Shown: positions 8,966 through 17,065 of the stretch, in pieces
How the letters are laid out: each line of letters begins with the position of its first letter
Numbering within the stretch: the first letter of the stretch is position 1
Source of the DNA: Chara braunii
Lineage: Eukaryota > Streptophyta > Charophyceae > Charales > Characeae
Direction: 5' to 3'
DNA: 22,107 nucleotides
Assembly: GCA_003427395.1 (NCBI GenBank)
Contig: BFEA01000014.1
Span: 2,259,635-2,281,741 of the forward strand
Notes under the pieces: model-generated
The model's input: the letters and a program-made list of their open reading frames with translations, nothing else
The model's database searches: none
Told to the model about the DNA's origin: nothing
Program-made: the position numbers and the translations under genes

Positions 8966-9008
8966 TTATTATTATTATTATTATTATTATTTTATTTTAT
9001 TTTATTTT
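8966..9008. repeat. (ATT)n-(TTTTA)n microsatellite
   Basis: About eight ATT units run directly into about four TTTTA units. Confidence 0.95.
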
Positions 9009-9646
9009 TCCCTCAAGGGGTTAATACATGCAATATGCCTTTGTCTATAAAGATAGACATATCAGGCCTTGAGTAAAATATAACCTCCAGTACACACAAA
9101 AAATTCACAATGATAAAATGCACAAATTTCTCTACACATCTTAAGCAATACTACACACGAGTCGTGATGCCCAACATACAAATATGAAGCATGTGGTTGC
9201 GCAAAACAAGACTGGCAAAACGCGTCAGTGTGATTTCGACTTAACCCCACCTGTAAAAAGCTATATCCCACTACCCGTCTTAGAAAAAGATCCTAGTCCT
9301 CATAGCACGTCCAGAACAAGTGATAGGACTAGACGATCTAGTGCTCTATTACTCCTGAAAATGGCAAATAAGCACGGAATTACCACCCGCAACGCAATCG
9401 AACAAACTTACGCTAAGGATCTGAAAACCATCCCTTCTTCGAAAAAAAAAAATTCGCTAACACCGCGCATGTTGAGCCTCAAGCTGACTATGAAAATATG
9501 CATTCACAACACCAATCACCTTGTAAGGTTATTTATCGACCTAAGGAAACATATGCTTACTCTGACTTACGAAGAGATCGCTCCACTAGTTCCGGTTAAG
9601 ACACATGATTTACGAAACCACGGACCACAAAGCGCTGCATGCCAGC

Positions 9647-10228
9647 TTACTGAAGTGCCCACTGGTAACCCTCATACTCCTTTATCTCCCCCCACAACCC
9701 CTGGCGAGATAAGGGATCTTCTACTGCCATACCCCAACCAGCCATTGGGACAATAAAACCTTGATGTTCAGTAGCAAGTGCAGTCACCAATGCACTTAGG
9801 ATGCACAACAGAATATCCTTGCCTTCCACTGGCTCCCCTATGGAAATCACTTCGCCAAATCGGCGCAGATAGAAACGAAGTGCAACTAAAGATCCCCGAA
9901 GATAGGAAAAACCAACCCCCACACGAAGAACCATACGACCATTTAGATCTACATCATACGTCCTCGTCATGCTGCGTCCCTCCAGTGTTGATCCCCATGG
10001 CTCCGCACCAACCGCAACATCACGCTGATGCACCCGCTCCAAAATGAGGATGGTGTCGCCATCCACGACGCCATGGTATGCCACCTGGTAATCCATTATG
10101 GGTGTCCCTTGCCCTCTGCTTACGTCTGCAAGATTGCCTAAAAGTAACACAATTTTGTTCCCCTGGCGAAACACACACCGCTCTCCCCTCTGGCGATAGC
10201 CGACCTTGCAGGTATATACCGGCAACAT
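9647..10228 (-). CDS. Hypothetical 193-codon open frame
   Basis: The longest frame in the non-repetitive part of the left half. It starts at the ATG complementary to 10226-10228. The predicted protein is rich in Gly, Val, Leu and Arg, with alternating hydrophobic stretches at about residues 26-34, 46-64 and 99-125, a beta-rich pattern, and a hydrophobic helix-like stretch at about 138-150. No known motif or family was recognised. The minus strand is G/T-rich and A-poor here, which lowers stop frequency, so a chance ORF is a serious alternative. A CCAAT word and a TTTATAA word lie within 60 bases upstream, but in the wrong order for a classical promoter. A plus-strand 190-codon frame (9184-9756) overlaps its 3' end and looks Thr/Pro-rich by composition. 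Confidence 0.25.
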   Translation of the reverse strand: MLPVYTCKVGYRQRGERCVFRQGNKIVLLLGNLADVSRGQGTPIMDYQVAYHGVVDGDTILILERVHQRDVAVGAEPWGSTLEGRSMTRTYDVDLNGRMVLRVGVGFSYLRGSLVALRFYLRRFGEVISIGEPVEGKDILLCILSALVTALATEHQGFIVPMAGWGMAVEDPLSRQGLWGEIKEYEGYQWALQ

Positions 10229-10489
10229 ACAACAGTACTATCCTACACTGATTGGTACATGAGTACTTATAAAACCCGCATCTCTGCCAAGACTCTCCTT
10301 CCTATATAGCAAGCTTCAGGTCGTATGGTTGTGATAAACACGGAAGCAAACCCCACCTTGACGGGCAACGAACTCTATCCACAGAACAAAAAATTCCAAC
10401 AAAAAAAACAAAAATACACAAACAATACATATGGACGTCGGCCCCCACCATGGTCTTCAAGACAATAAGAAGAAGTTAACAATAAAAAC

Positions 10490-10581
10490 AAACAAAAAGA
10501 CAAAGACTTCTAAATATATTATGTAAATTAAAAGATACGAAAATGTCTAATACATATAATAGAAAATAAATATATAAAAAA

Positions 10582-10615
<34 letters not shown>

Positions 10616-10900
10616 AATTAGTTTAATTTTTTTAATAAGATATAAAAATATAAAATATAAAATATAAAATATAAAATATAAAATATAAATATGAAATATA
10701 AATTAAAAATATTTGTGGAAGCGTAACGATATTTCCTAAAGAAATAAATAAAAGAAATATCAAATAATAGGCATCAAACTTTATCTTCTTAGTTTTGCCT
10801 ATACAAAGAATAAATGAAAAGCAAATAGATGTCAAAAAAATAAAATATAATCAAAAGTTAAAAAAATATATAAACAAAAAAACTAAATATTATTAAATAC
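10490..10900. repeat. AT-rich tract with (AAT)n and (AAAATATA)n repeats
   Basis: About ten AAT units lie at 10580-10610 and a roughly 10-bp AAAATATAAA repeat runs through 10641-10690, in almost pure A/T sequence. No gene. Confidence 0.9.
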
Positions 10901-11345
10901 AAATAATTGACGATTGCGCTTAAAAGAGTAACAAATGCGCGTCACTTCGGAAGCAGCACTTGGGCAACGAGGAATCACGGAGGAACAGTCGCGTGCGTGA
11001 GTATGTTGGTGCCTGTTGTTCATCACAAGATTCCAAACGATTGTTGGAGACACAGCGATAATACCAACGATTGGTGGAGCATCAATCTTTATCTTTTTGT
11101 ATATACGGAAATAGTAAGAATAAATAAAAAATAAATAGATATATATATAAGAAAATAAAATATAATTAAACTGAAAAACTTTATGCTCCACTTGGATAGC
11201 GGCGCTTGGGCAACACACGCGCGTGAGCATGCTGTGCTAAAGACTGTTGTTTAGCGGCGGCGATGGGATGCTGAGCGTGTTGTGCGCGAGTTTGTTATTT
11301 TGTTGTTCTCTTATGCAAGGGTACACTGCCATGCACCCGCAATGA
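10876..11345 (+). repeat. Diverged long direct repeat, copy 1
   Basis: Begins with AAAAACTAAAT, TAAATACAAATAATT and ACGATTGCG, then CTTAAAAGA. Near its end is CAAGGGTACACTGCCATGCA followed by CCCGC. All recur in order at 11401-11645. Internal sub-repeats around CTTGGGCAAC (about 10960 and 11205) suggest the unit is itself built from a shorter duplication. An AT-rich filler lies at 11095-11180. Confidence 0.7.
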
Positions 11346-11400
11346 TAAAATATTTTAAATGAGAAAACAAAAATAAAAGAAAAATTCCAATTTTTTTTTT

Positions 11401-11645
11401 AAAAAGCTAAATTTTATAAAATACAAATAATTCACGATTGCGGCCTTAGTTAACTTAAAAGAATAGCAACTACGTGTCGCTTGAGAAACGACACTTGAGC
11501 AACTGGACATCGCTGAGGTACAGTCACCTGCCTGAGTGTACGGTGCTTGAGCCTATGGTTGGGACAGCGGCGACAATTGGATACTGAGCCTGTTAGACGC
11601 TGGTTGGGATTGCTGCAAGGGTGCACTGCCATACACCCGCCATTC
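11401..11645 (+). repeat. Diverged long direct repeat, copy 2
   Basis: Second copy of 10876-11345, offset about 524 bases at the left end. It is shorter because it lacks the AT-rich filler. Shared landmarks are TACAAATAATT, ACGATTGCG, CTTAAAAGA and the terminal GGGTGCACTGCCATACACCC. Confidence 0.7.
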
Positions 11646-12114
11646 CCTGGTCCTTGTCGACCTCGGTCGGTGATCCCAGTTGACTGTGTGTGGAATGCCT
11701 ACAAGAGGGGGCAGTCAGTGGGCAGAATCCGCGCGCCGCACGAAATCAGTAATCGTAATCGGTCAAGGGCTCTGCCCCCTGACATAGATATGAAATTTCT
11801 TGGCGATGGTCTTTTCACCCTCGTAAAAGCACTCAGACACGGGCCCGCTTTGTAAGAAGGATGCTAATGACGCTACTTGGCTTCTATTATTTGCGTGAGT
11901 AGCGACATGATGGCGCTATGTTGACAGTTCAGGATGACGCGTTGAGTGGCTATGTTATTCCCTTCTACTGGCATGTTGGTACCGTTGAAAGCTCCGATTT
12001 GCTTCTTTTATAGATCGTGATGATGCTTTCTCATTGGCATGATAGGAAACCGTATTCGCTTTTTCGATTGGCTGGTGGTAAACAAGTAGTACTTTTTGGT
12101 GTGTTGATATGTGT
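11646..12114. other. Intergenic, no gene recognised
   Basis: Unique sequence of moderate GC. The 102-codon plus frame at 11547-11855 partly overlaps the repeat copy before it and shows no recognisable domain. Confidence 0.5.
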
Positions 12115-12263
12115 GTGAGAGAGAATGAGAGAAAGAAAGAGAGAGAGAGAAAAACTAAAAGAGAGAGAGAGAAAGAGAAAGAGAAGGAGAGAGAGAGAGA
12201 GAGTAGGAGAGAGAGAGAGAGAGAGATGTAGTCGTTCGCAACATGAAGGCGCTATGACATCAG

Positions 12264-12308
<45 letters not shown>

Positions 12309-12310
12309 AA

Positions 12311-12341
<31 letters not shown>
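12115..12341. repeat. Interrupted (GA)n microsatellite ending at the adapter
   Basis: Long GA blocks with AAAG and GTAG interruptions, and one unique island at 12227-12263. It runs directly into the Tn5 mosaic end at 12342. Its frame translates to Arg-Glu repeats, not a protein. Confidence 0.95.
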
Positions 12342-12379
12342 CTGTCTCTTATACACATCTAGATGTGTATAAGAGACAG
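12342..12379. other. Nextera mate-pair junction adapter (artificial)
   Basis: CTGTCTCTTATACACATCT at 12342-12360 is the 19-base Tn5 mosaic end, followed immediately by its exact reverse complement at 12361-12379. This head-to-head pair is the circularisation junction made in Nextera mate-pair libraries, not genome sequence. Translating through it yields the peptide VSYTHLDVYKRQ, a known database artefact. The sequence is therefore chimeric at this point. Confidence 0.97.
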
Positions 12380-12394
12380 GTGTATATGCGTGAG

Positions 12395-12475
12395 GCGACG
12401 GACGGTTGAACCCGCAACCTCATACCACAAAAAGCACATTTCCAACCGGTGCTCTAACCACTGAGCCAACGGCCA
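12395..12475 (-). mobile_element. tRNA-like sequence, probable SINE head or tRNA pseudogene
   Basis: On the minus strand from about 12475, CCGTTGGCTCAGTGGTTAGA then GCA forms a good D-arm (GCTC/GAGC) and a pol III A box. A B-box-like GGGTTCAACC lies at 12404-12413. The anticodon stem cannot be formed, the region between the boxes is expanded, and the acceptor ends do not pair. It is a decayed tRNA or tRNA-derived SINE head rather than a working tRNA. The downstream body is cut off by the adapter at 12379. Confidence 0.55.
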
Positions 12476-12479
12476 TTCT

Positions 12480-12793
12480 CCTCCCCTCTTTTTTTTCCAC
12501 CCCCCTACGATAACTCCTTTTTTCATTTGTTATGTTTTTTTTAATCCCCAGTTGTTGTAGATTCCGGACACACGCTGCTTGCCGTCTTAGTCAGCCATTG
12601 GTTACCCTGCCAATTATGAGGCTACCTCCCAACCCACCCTCTCGTCAATACTCCTAGCGCACCCCCTATCCCCACTATCCTACCTCAGTGTAAAATTGTA
12701 AATCACTAATAAGGTTATCACCCTACCATCTTGGAGGCCGACTTGAACCGAATAGCAGGTATAGGTACCAAGGCTGGACCGGCCACCCAGCCT
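12480..12793. other. C/T-rich intergenic stretch
   Basis: No gene. A B-box-like word, GGTTCAAGTCGGCC, lies on the minus strand near 12740-12755, and its flank resembles 13141-13190 (shared GCAGGTRTAGG). This suggests one repeat unit present on both sides of the MITE cluster. Confidence 0.4.
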
Positions 12794-12807
12794 CAGTCGA
12801 AGCCGAA

Positions 12808-12907
12808 TCGTCATTATAGCTGTATTTGGCACAACTTTCAGCCCAGATGCGGGGATAATTGACGGCAGGCTATAATGACCGGGCGTTCTATTCGTGTGAA
12901 GACAGTA
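12808..12907 (+). mobile_element. Palindromic MITE, copy A (left end lost)
   Basis: Contains TCATTATAGCTGTATTTGG, the core CAACTTTCAGCCCAGATGCG, and the right arm CTATAATGACCGGGCGTTCT ending GTGAAGACAGTA. The left terminal arm is missing, and about ten extra bases lie next to the right arm. Its right half forms one arm of the perfect inverted repeat with copy B. Confidence 0.75.
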
Positions 12908-13037
12908 GAGCCTGGCGTGCGAAGTTCCCGTACGACGAGCGTCAGTCGAAGCCGAGTCGGACGAGCCTCGTCGTACGGGAACTTCGCACGCCAGGCTCTA
13001 CTGTCTTCACACGAATAGAACGCCCGGTCATTATAGC
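12869..13037. repeat. Perfect 71-bp inverted repeat
   Basis: Bases 12869-12939 are the exact reverse complement of 12967-13037, with a 27-base spacer holding GCCGAGTCGG. Each arm is half of a MITE plus 32 bases of flank. Zero mismatches, while the MITE halves elsewhere differ by several bases, implies very recent formation: a foldback duplication, or a fold-back or strand-switch chimera from library preparation. Confidence 0.95.
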
Positions 13038-13107
13038 TGTATTTGGCACAACTTTCAGCCCAGATGCGGTGATAATTACCGGGCGTTCTATTCCGATGAA
13101 GACGGTA
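12999..13107 (+). mobile_element. Palindromic MITE, copy B
   Basis: Terminal inverted repeats TACTGTCTTCA at the left and TGAAGACGGTA at the right, each starting or ending in TA. Subterminal arms are GAACGCCCGGTCATTATAGC and its partly decayed partner ATAATTACCGGGCGTTC. The core holds TTTGGCACAACTTTCAGCCC. Length is 109 bp with no ORF. A TA at each boundary fits Tc1/mariner-type insertion, which is an inference. Confidence 0.8.
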
Positions 13108-13261
13108 GTGTCCTTTCTTACTGACCCCCTTTTGTGGCCACAGGTTCAATCCGAACGGAGTCGCAGGTGTAGGCAGCTTAGGCAGGCAGGCTAGCACCCA
13201 CGGACAAGTCCGGACGGTCCTAGCTTACCCAAGGCTACGCTACGCGGATCCCGGACAAGCC

Positions 13262-13398
13262 GCAGCGACTTGTATCCCTACCCAGCCCTGGACCTGTTCC
13301 TACTGCGGCGACAGAGTCTTTATAGCTGTATTTGGGGCAACTTTCAGTCCAGGTGCAGCGACTTATATCCCTACCCAGCCCTGGACCTGTTTCTACTG
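13262..13398 (+). repeat. 44-bp direct repeats flanking a MITE fragment
   Basis: Bases 13262-13305 and 13355-13398 share GCAGCGACTT.TATCCCTACC and CAGCCCTGGACCTGTT, differing at two positions. Between them, 13317-13355 is a half MITE (TTATAGCTGTATTTGGGGCA core). The 93-bp periodicity suggests a tandem duplication that includes the MITE half. Confidence 0.85.
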
Positions 13399-13506
13399 AA
13401 ACATGTGGTAGACCCCCCTGACCCCTGACCTCCTCTTCCCCAGCCTGGTATTGTAGCTGTATATATGTGTGTGCCCGGACGAAGTGTGTGAGTATATCTT
13501 AAGCTG

Positions 13507-13755
13507 TTTTTTTTTTTTTGTGTGTGTGTGTGTGTGCATGCTGTGTGTGAGTAAATGTGTGTGCCCGTAGGCTGTGTGTATGTTTGTAAGCTGTGATTTT
13601 TTTATTTTTTTTTCGTGCATGGACTTGATTTCCTAGCAGACACTGCTCCCCGCCCAATCGAGCTTCTGCGAAGTGAGTACTGCTGATAGGTGTTCTTATC
13701 ACTCTCACCAGTACATAATAGTCCACTCTTTTTTTTTTTTTTTTTTTTTTTTTTT
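13507..13755. repeat. Poly-T and interrupted (TG)n tracts
   Basis: A run of 12-13 T followed by (TG)n at about 13519-13537, then TG-rich phrases to 13590. A 27-base poly-T lies at 13729-13755. No gene. Confidence 0.9.
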
Positions 13756-13931
13756 CTGTTTCAAGTGGCTTTGACTTTCCATAACTAATCACTTTGTCCC
13801 ACATGGTTCAAGATGCAGTCCCAAATCGTTTTTTTGAGGGTCACAGAATAAGCGTGTGTACCAACGGGCCCGCAGGGGGTTCCAGATGCCCGTTCTTTCA
13901 TGAGTGTACCACTCCACTACTAGCCGGGATG

Positions 13932-14112
13932 CCCGGGTCACCCTGTTTTCCTGGGCGGCCCTGCCGTGCAAGGACCAGCGAAGGTCCCAGCAAAAAAAAA
14001 AACAAAAAAAAAAACAAAAAAAAACCTGTGTTATGAAGTCTTTTTCAATTTTTCAATTTTTATTTTTTTTTGGCCCGGCCAGGCAAGTGGGTCCCGGGCC
14101 CCTCTGGTAGCC
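13932..14112 (-). mobile_element. GC-ended, A/T-cored dispersed element, copy 2
   Basis: Reverse-orientation copy of 2037-2307. CCCGGGTCACCCTG, GGGCGGCCCTGCC and GTGCAAGGACCAGCG at one end, an A-rich to T-rich core of about 80 bases, and GGCCCGGCCAGGCAAG to CTCTGGTAGCC at the other. The core is shorter than in copy 1. Confidence 0.7.
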
Positions 14113-14251
14113 CAGTGTACCACAAATTAAGTGGGTTTAGTACCAAAATGGGCCCATCTAAGTTATGGCAAGTGGTCCCGGTCCCCACTGGTAGCCCACT
14201 GTACCACAAATTAAGTGGGTTCAGTACCAAAAGTCCCCAGCTAAGCTATGG
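14084..14251 (+). repeat. 84-bp tandem repeat, two units
   Basis: Units begin at 14084 and 14168 and share CAAGTGG-TCCCGG, GGTAGCCCA.TGTACCACAA, ATTAAGTGGGTT and AGTACCAAAA, ending CTAAGYTATGG. The first unit overlaps the end of the GC-ended element, so that element's terminus is part of this repeat. Confidence 0.85.
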
Positions 14252-14536
14252 TACAGTGGTACTGTAATGGAACCGTGGGAAGTCGGGAATGCAGTTCTGA
14301 GTTCGAATAATTGAATATAATTCTGAATTTCTGAATTTCCTGGGGCCGAGCAGTTCGACTTTGAGAACTTCGACTATGATATCTCAAGGTCGTTGGTCCT
14401 TTTTTTTTTTCTTTTTTTTTTTTAATTTTCTTTTAAAAAAAAGAAAAACCTTAAAAAAGAAAGTGTGTGTAATGACTGTCATGTCTGTCATACACAGAAC
14501 CATGATCAAATGCAGTGTTTCTGTGCACAGAAACAT

Positions 14537-14650
14537 GATCAAGTGCACTGTATCTGATCAAGTGCACTTTATCAGAAAGTGTTCTGACTCCTGAGCAGTT
14601 TAATATCTGATGATTCTGATCCAAAAAGAAAAAGAAAAAAAAAAGAAAAA
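14537..14650 (+). mobile_element. U2 snRNA-derived retroposon, diverged copy
   Basis: Contains GATCAAGTG, TATCTG, GTTCT and the exact 16-base U2 segment CAGTTTAATATCTGAT at about 14595-14610, in U2 order but with internal duplications. TGATCAARTGCA words occur at 14503, 14536 and 14555. It ends TCTGATCC followed by an A-rich tail with single Gs to 14650. The same TCTGATCC/A-tail junction occurs in the copy at 18717-18814, so the two probably belong to one family. The 5' end and target-site duplication could not be placed. Confidence 0.65.
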
Positions 14651-14830
14651 CAACGAAAAAAGATTGTGCCTTGATGCCATCTGTATGCGCGCACTTTTTT
14701 TTAATTAATTATTTTTATTTTTTTTCTTTCACAAACGTGTTTGTGTTTTGCCAACGCAGATATGCAGCACGGAGGGACGGAGAGAACCATCTGCTCAACA
14801 GAGGAGACCCAAGAGCTAATCCAGACCTCT

Positions 14831-14936
14831 ACCGTCTTCACAGTATATAACGCCAGGTCATTATCGCTGCATCTGGACTGAAAAGTGCCCCAAATACAGC
14901 TATAATGACCAGACGTTCTATTTGGGTGAAGACGGT
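14831..14936 (-). mobile_element. Palindromic MITE, copy D
   Basis: Complete 106-bp copy inverted relative to copy B: ACCGTCTTCA at the left, GTGAAGACGGT at the right, with flanking T and A giving TA at both ends. Subterminal CGCCAGGTCATTAT and CTATAATGACCAGACGTT pair with few mismatches. The core TGGACTGAAAAGTGCCCCAA is the reverse complement of the other copies' core. No coding capacity. Confidence 0.85.
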
Positions 14937-15180
14937 AGGATGGAGCTGGTCCAGACCCTAGGATGGGTGGGAAATAAAGGGCTTGCTTTGCTTCTTCAGA
15001 TCAGTATACCAGTCTCTCAGATGACGGCAATTGCGAAAAAGCTGTTCCATCGAGTCCCAAGTCCCGACCGTGGGAATAACAAAACACAGTACAAGAAAAG
15101 GGTTAACCAACTTAACCGTTAATGGCATCGGACCGTGGAAATAACTCAATGCTGGGAGTGGGACTGCCAGCGCAGGTGCG
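14937..15180. other. Spacer between the MITE and tandem repeats
   Basis: Moderate-GC unique sequence. Frames here are short, and those continuing right enter the tandem repeats. No RNA gene or motif was recognised. Confidence 0.45.
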
Positions 15181-15580
15181 GTTCTATACCAGGCCCTGTA
15201 CCTGGTCCGGCATTCTGTCCGGTGTCTCTTCCTGTCCTAGCTTCGGCTTCGGGTATTGCTTTCGGTCCTCTACTTCTGCTGCTGTATTTGGAAGGTTTAA
15301 TGCTGCGAGGACTGGCACTGCAGGTGATTGTTCTATACCAGGCCCTGTACCTGGTCCGACATTCTGTCCGGGGTCTCTTCCTGGTCTTGGCTTCGGGTAC
15401 TACTTTCGGTCCTCTACTTCTGCTACAATATTTGCAAGGGTCGATGCTGGGAGGACGGGTATTGCAGGTGTTGTTCTATACCAGGCCCTGTATCTGGTCC
15501 GGCATTTTGTCCGGGGTCTCTTCCTGGTCTTGGCTTCCGGTACCGCTTCCTGTCCACTACTGCTGCTACCATGTTTGCAT
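15181..15580 (+). repeat. ~146-bp tandem repeat, about three units
   Basis: Units start at 15181, 15330 and 15473 (spacing 149 and 143) and share GTTCTATACCAGGCCCTGTA, CCTGGTCCG.CATT, TGTCCGG.GTCTCTTCCTG, CTTCGG and CGGTCCTCTACTTCTGCT. Neither spacing is a multiple of three, so the same DNA is read in a different frame in each unit. The long overlapping open frames here (15122-15841 and 15135-15695) are therefore treated as repeat read-through, not genes. Confidence 0.9.
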
Positions 15581-15619
15581 ACCAGAGACCATTTCTTTTC
15601 TCGACGCTCTTTTTCCGGG

Positions 15620-15760
15620 TTCCGCTCCTGGTCCCATTTACTGGTACCATTCATTGGTGCCATTCCGTGTTCCATTTGGTGGTACCATTCACTGACACCG
15701 CTTCTGGTCCCATTTATTGGTACCATTCACTGGTACCGCTCCTGGAACTGGTCTGGGTTA
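15620..15760 (+). repeat. Short-period GGTACCATTCA repeats
   Basis: CGCTYCTGG words at about 15622, 15701 and 15738, and GGTACCATTCA(C/T)TGG-like words repeated at irregular spacing of about 18-40 bases. Contiguous with the 146-bp array. Confidence 0.7.
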
Positions 15761-16124
15761 CCTCTCCTGGGGACCTGTTTCTGGGCTGAAATGCCTGCCA
15801 GGTGCACTATTCGGAAAGGAGCAAGAGAGAGAAGAATTTGAAGATCAGCTGCAGTGCCGAAGGTGGTGATGTAGTACAAGGAGCATGAACCCCGGGGGCG
15901 GACTCGATGGCGTGCGAACCTGGTCAGCCAATGTGAGCTTGGTACAGTTGCATGATCCTGGTCAGAGTTCAAATAAGCCAGCCAGGTCGGTGGTACTTCC
16001 GCCCGTCTCGGTTTTTGGCATTTTTTTTGCAGCAGCACTAAGCGTAGGCTCGGTAAACAGGCAGAGTTGTTCAGACTTGCCGGTTTTTGTCGTGTTAAGT
16101 GTGTATTCTCAGGTAAAAAAAAAG

Positions 16125-16845
16125 GCAGAAAATGCATGTATCGGGTCCACATGCAGGTCCACATTCGGCAAGCTGCTCGGCCGCTGTGCTTTCAATTTGC
16201 CAGCTGTGTCGGTTAACTGCACCAGGATTTACCAGTTCGTACCAGCTTGAACCAGAGGGGTACAGTTCGTCAGAATCTCGGCTTTGTTCCTGCCAGCTTG
16301 CATTTGGTCCTGCATGCATGTGGACCTACATGTGGACCTGATACATGTGTTTTCTGCTTGTTTACCGGCGGTAAATTGCGGAAGTAACTGCTCTGCTCTG
16401 CGGTTCACTGTGCCGGGCTCTACCTGGGGTAGCACCAGCTTGAACTGGAGGGGTGCAGTTCGTTCCTGGCAGCTTGTTATTGGTCCTGCATGTGGACACC
16501 CGTTTGGACCTGGTACATGTGTTCCTGCCAGCTTTTGGTCGGTCCTGCATCAGAGGGGTTTCAGTTTGAGCCAGATGGTACAATTTGTCAGCTGTGTGTT
16601 CCTACCAGCTTTTCTTGCTGGTCCTGCATGTGGACTTGCATGTGGACCTGATACGTGTGCTTATCCAGCTTCTTGTTGGTTCTGCATGTGTACCTATATC
16701 AGGACCTCATACATGTGTTTTGCTTCCGGTCAGAGCCAGAGCGATACGGTTTGCGAGCTGTGTTCCTGCCAGCTTGTTCTTGTTCCTGCATGTGGACCTA
16801 TGTGTGGACCCGATACATCTGTTCCTGCCTGTTTTCCGGAGGCAG
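16125..16845. repeat. Irregular repeat family with TGCATGTGGACC motifs
   Basis: Recurring pairs of TTCCTGCCAGCTT and TGGTCCTGCATGTGGAC, then GGACCTGATACATGTGTT, at about 16285, 16461, 16519, 16599 and 16752, at varying spacing. The first member (16130-16162) is inverted relative to 16318-16350, a potential long hairpin. The longest open frame of the window (16284-17069, 261 codons) runs through it, but successive repeats are read in different frames and give different peptides. This argues against a protein-coding origin. Confidence 0.8.
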
Positions 16846-17065
16846 ATCACTCTGGTAATTGCTGTGTAGGTGAATGTGTTTACTACCTGCACTTAGCTGA
16901 GTTATCTCTGGATACATTGAATCTGTCCTCCTTTCTGTCATATGCTAATAATATGAAAGGACAATCAAGGGTTTGGCAATGGTGGGTGGGCTATGCTTGT
17001 GTGCCAGTCGGCCAGACAAACTATCTACCACCTTTCCCTGCGTGGAACAACTCGGCTCATCGAAC

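Noticed and set aside
9184-9756. 190-codon plus-strand frame
   Set aside because: Thr/Pro/Asn-rich composition expected from A/C-rich DNA, no domain, overlaps a better-balanced minus frame. Kept only as a note under the minus frame.
12125-12409. Arg/Glu-rich frame ending in VSYTHLDVYKRQ
   Set aside because: Translation of a GA microsatellite followed by sequencing adapter.
15122-15841. 239-codon Gly/Ser/Phe-rich frame
   Set aside because: Built on a 143-149 bp tandem repeat that is not a multiple of three, with long overlapping frames in the other phases.
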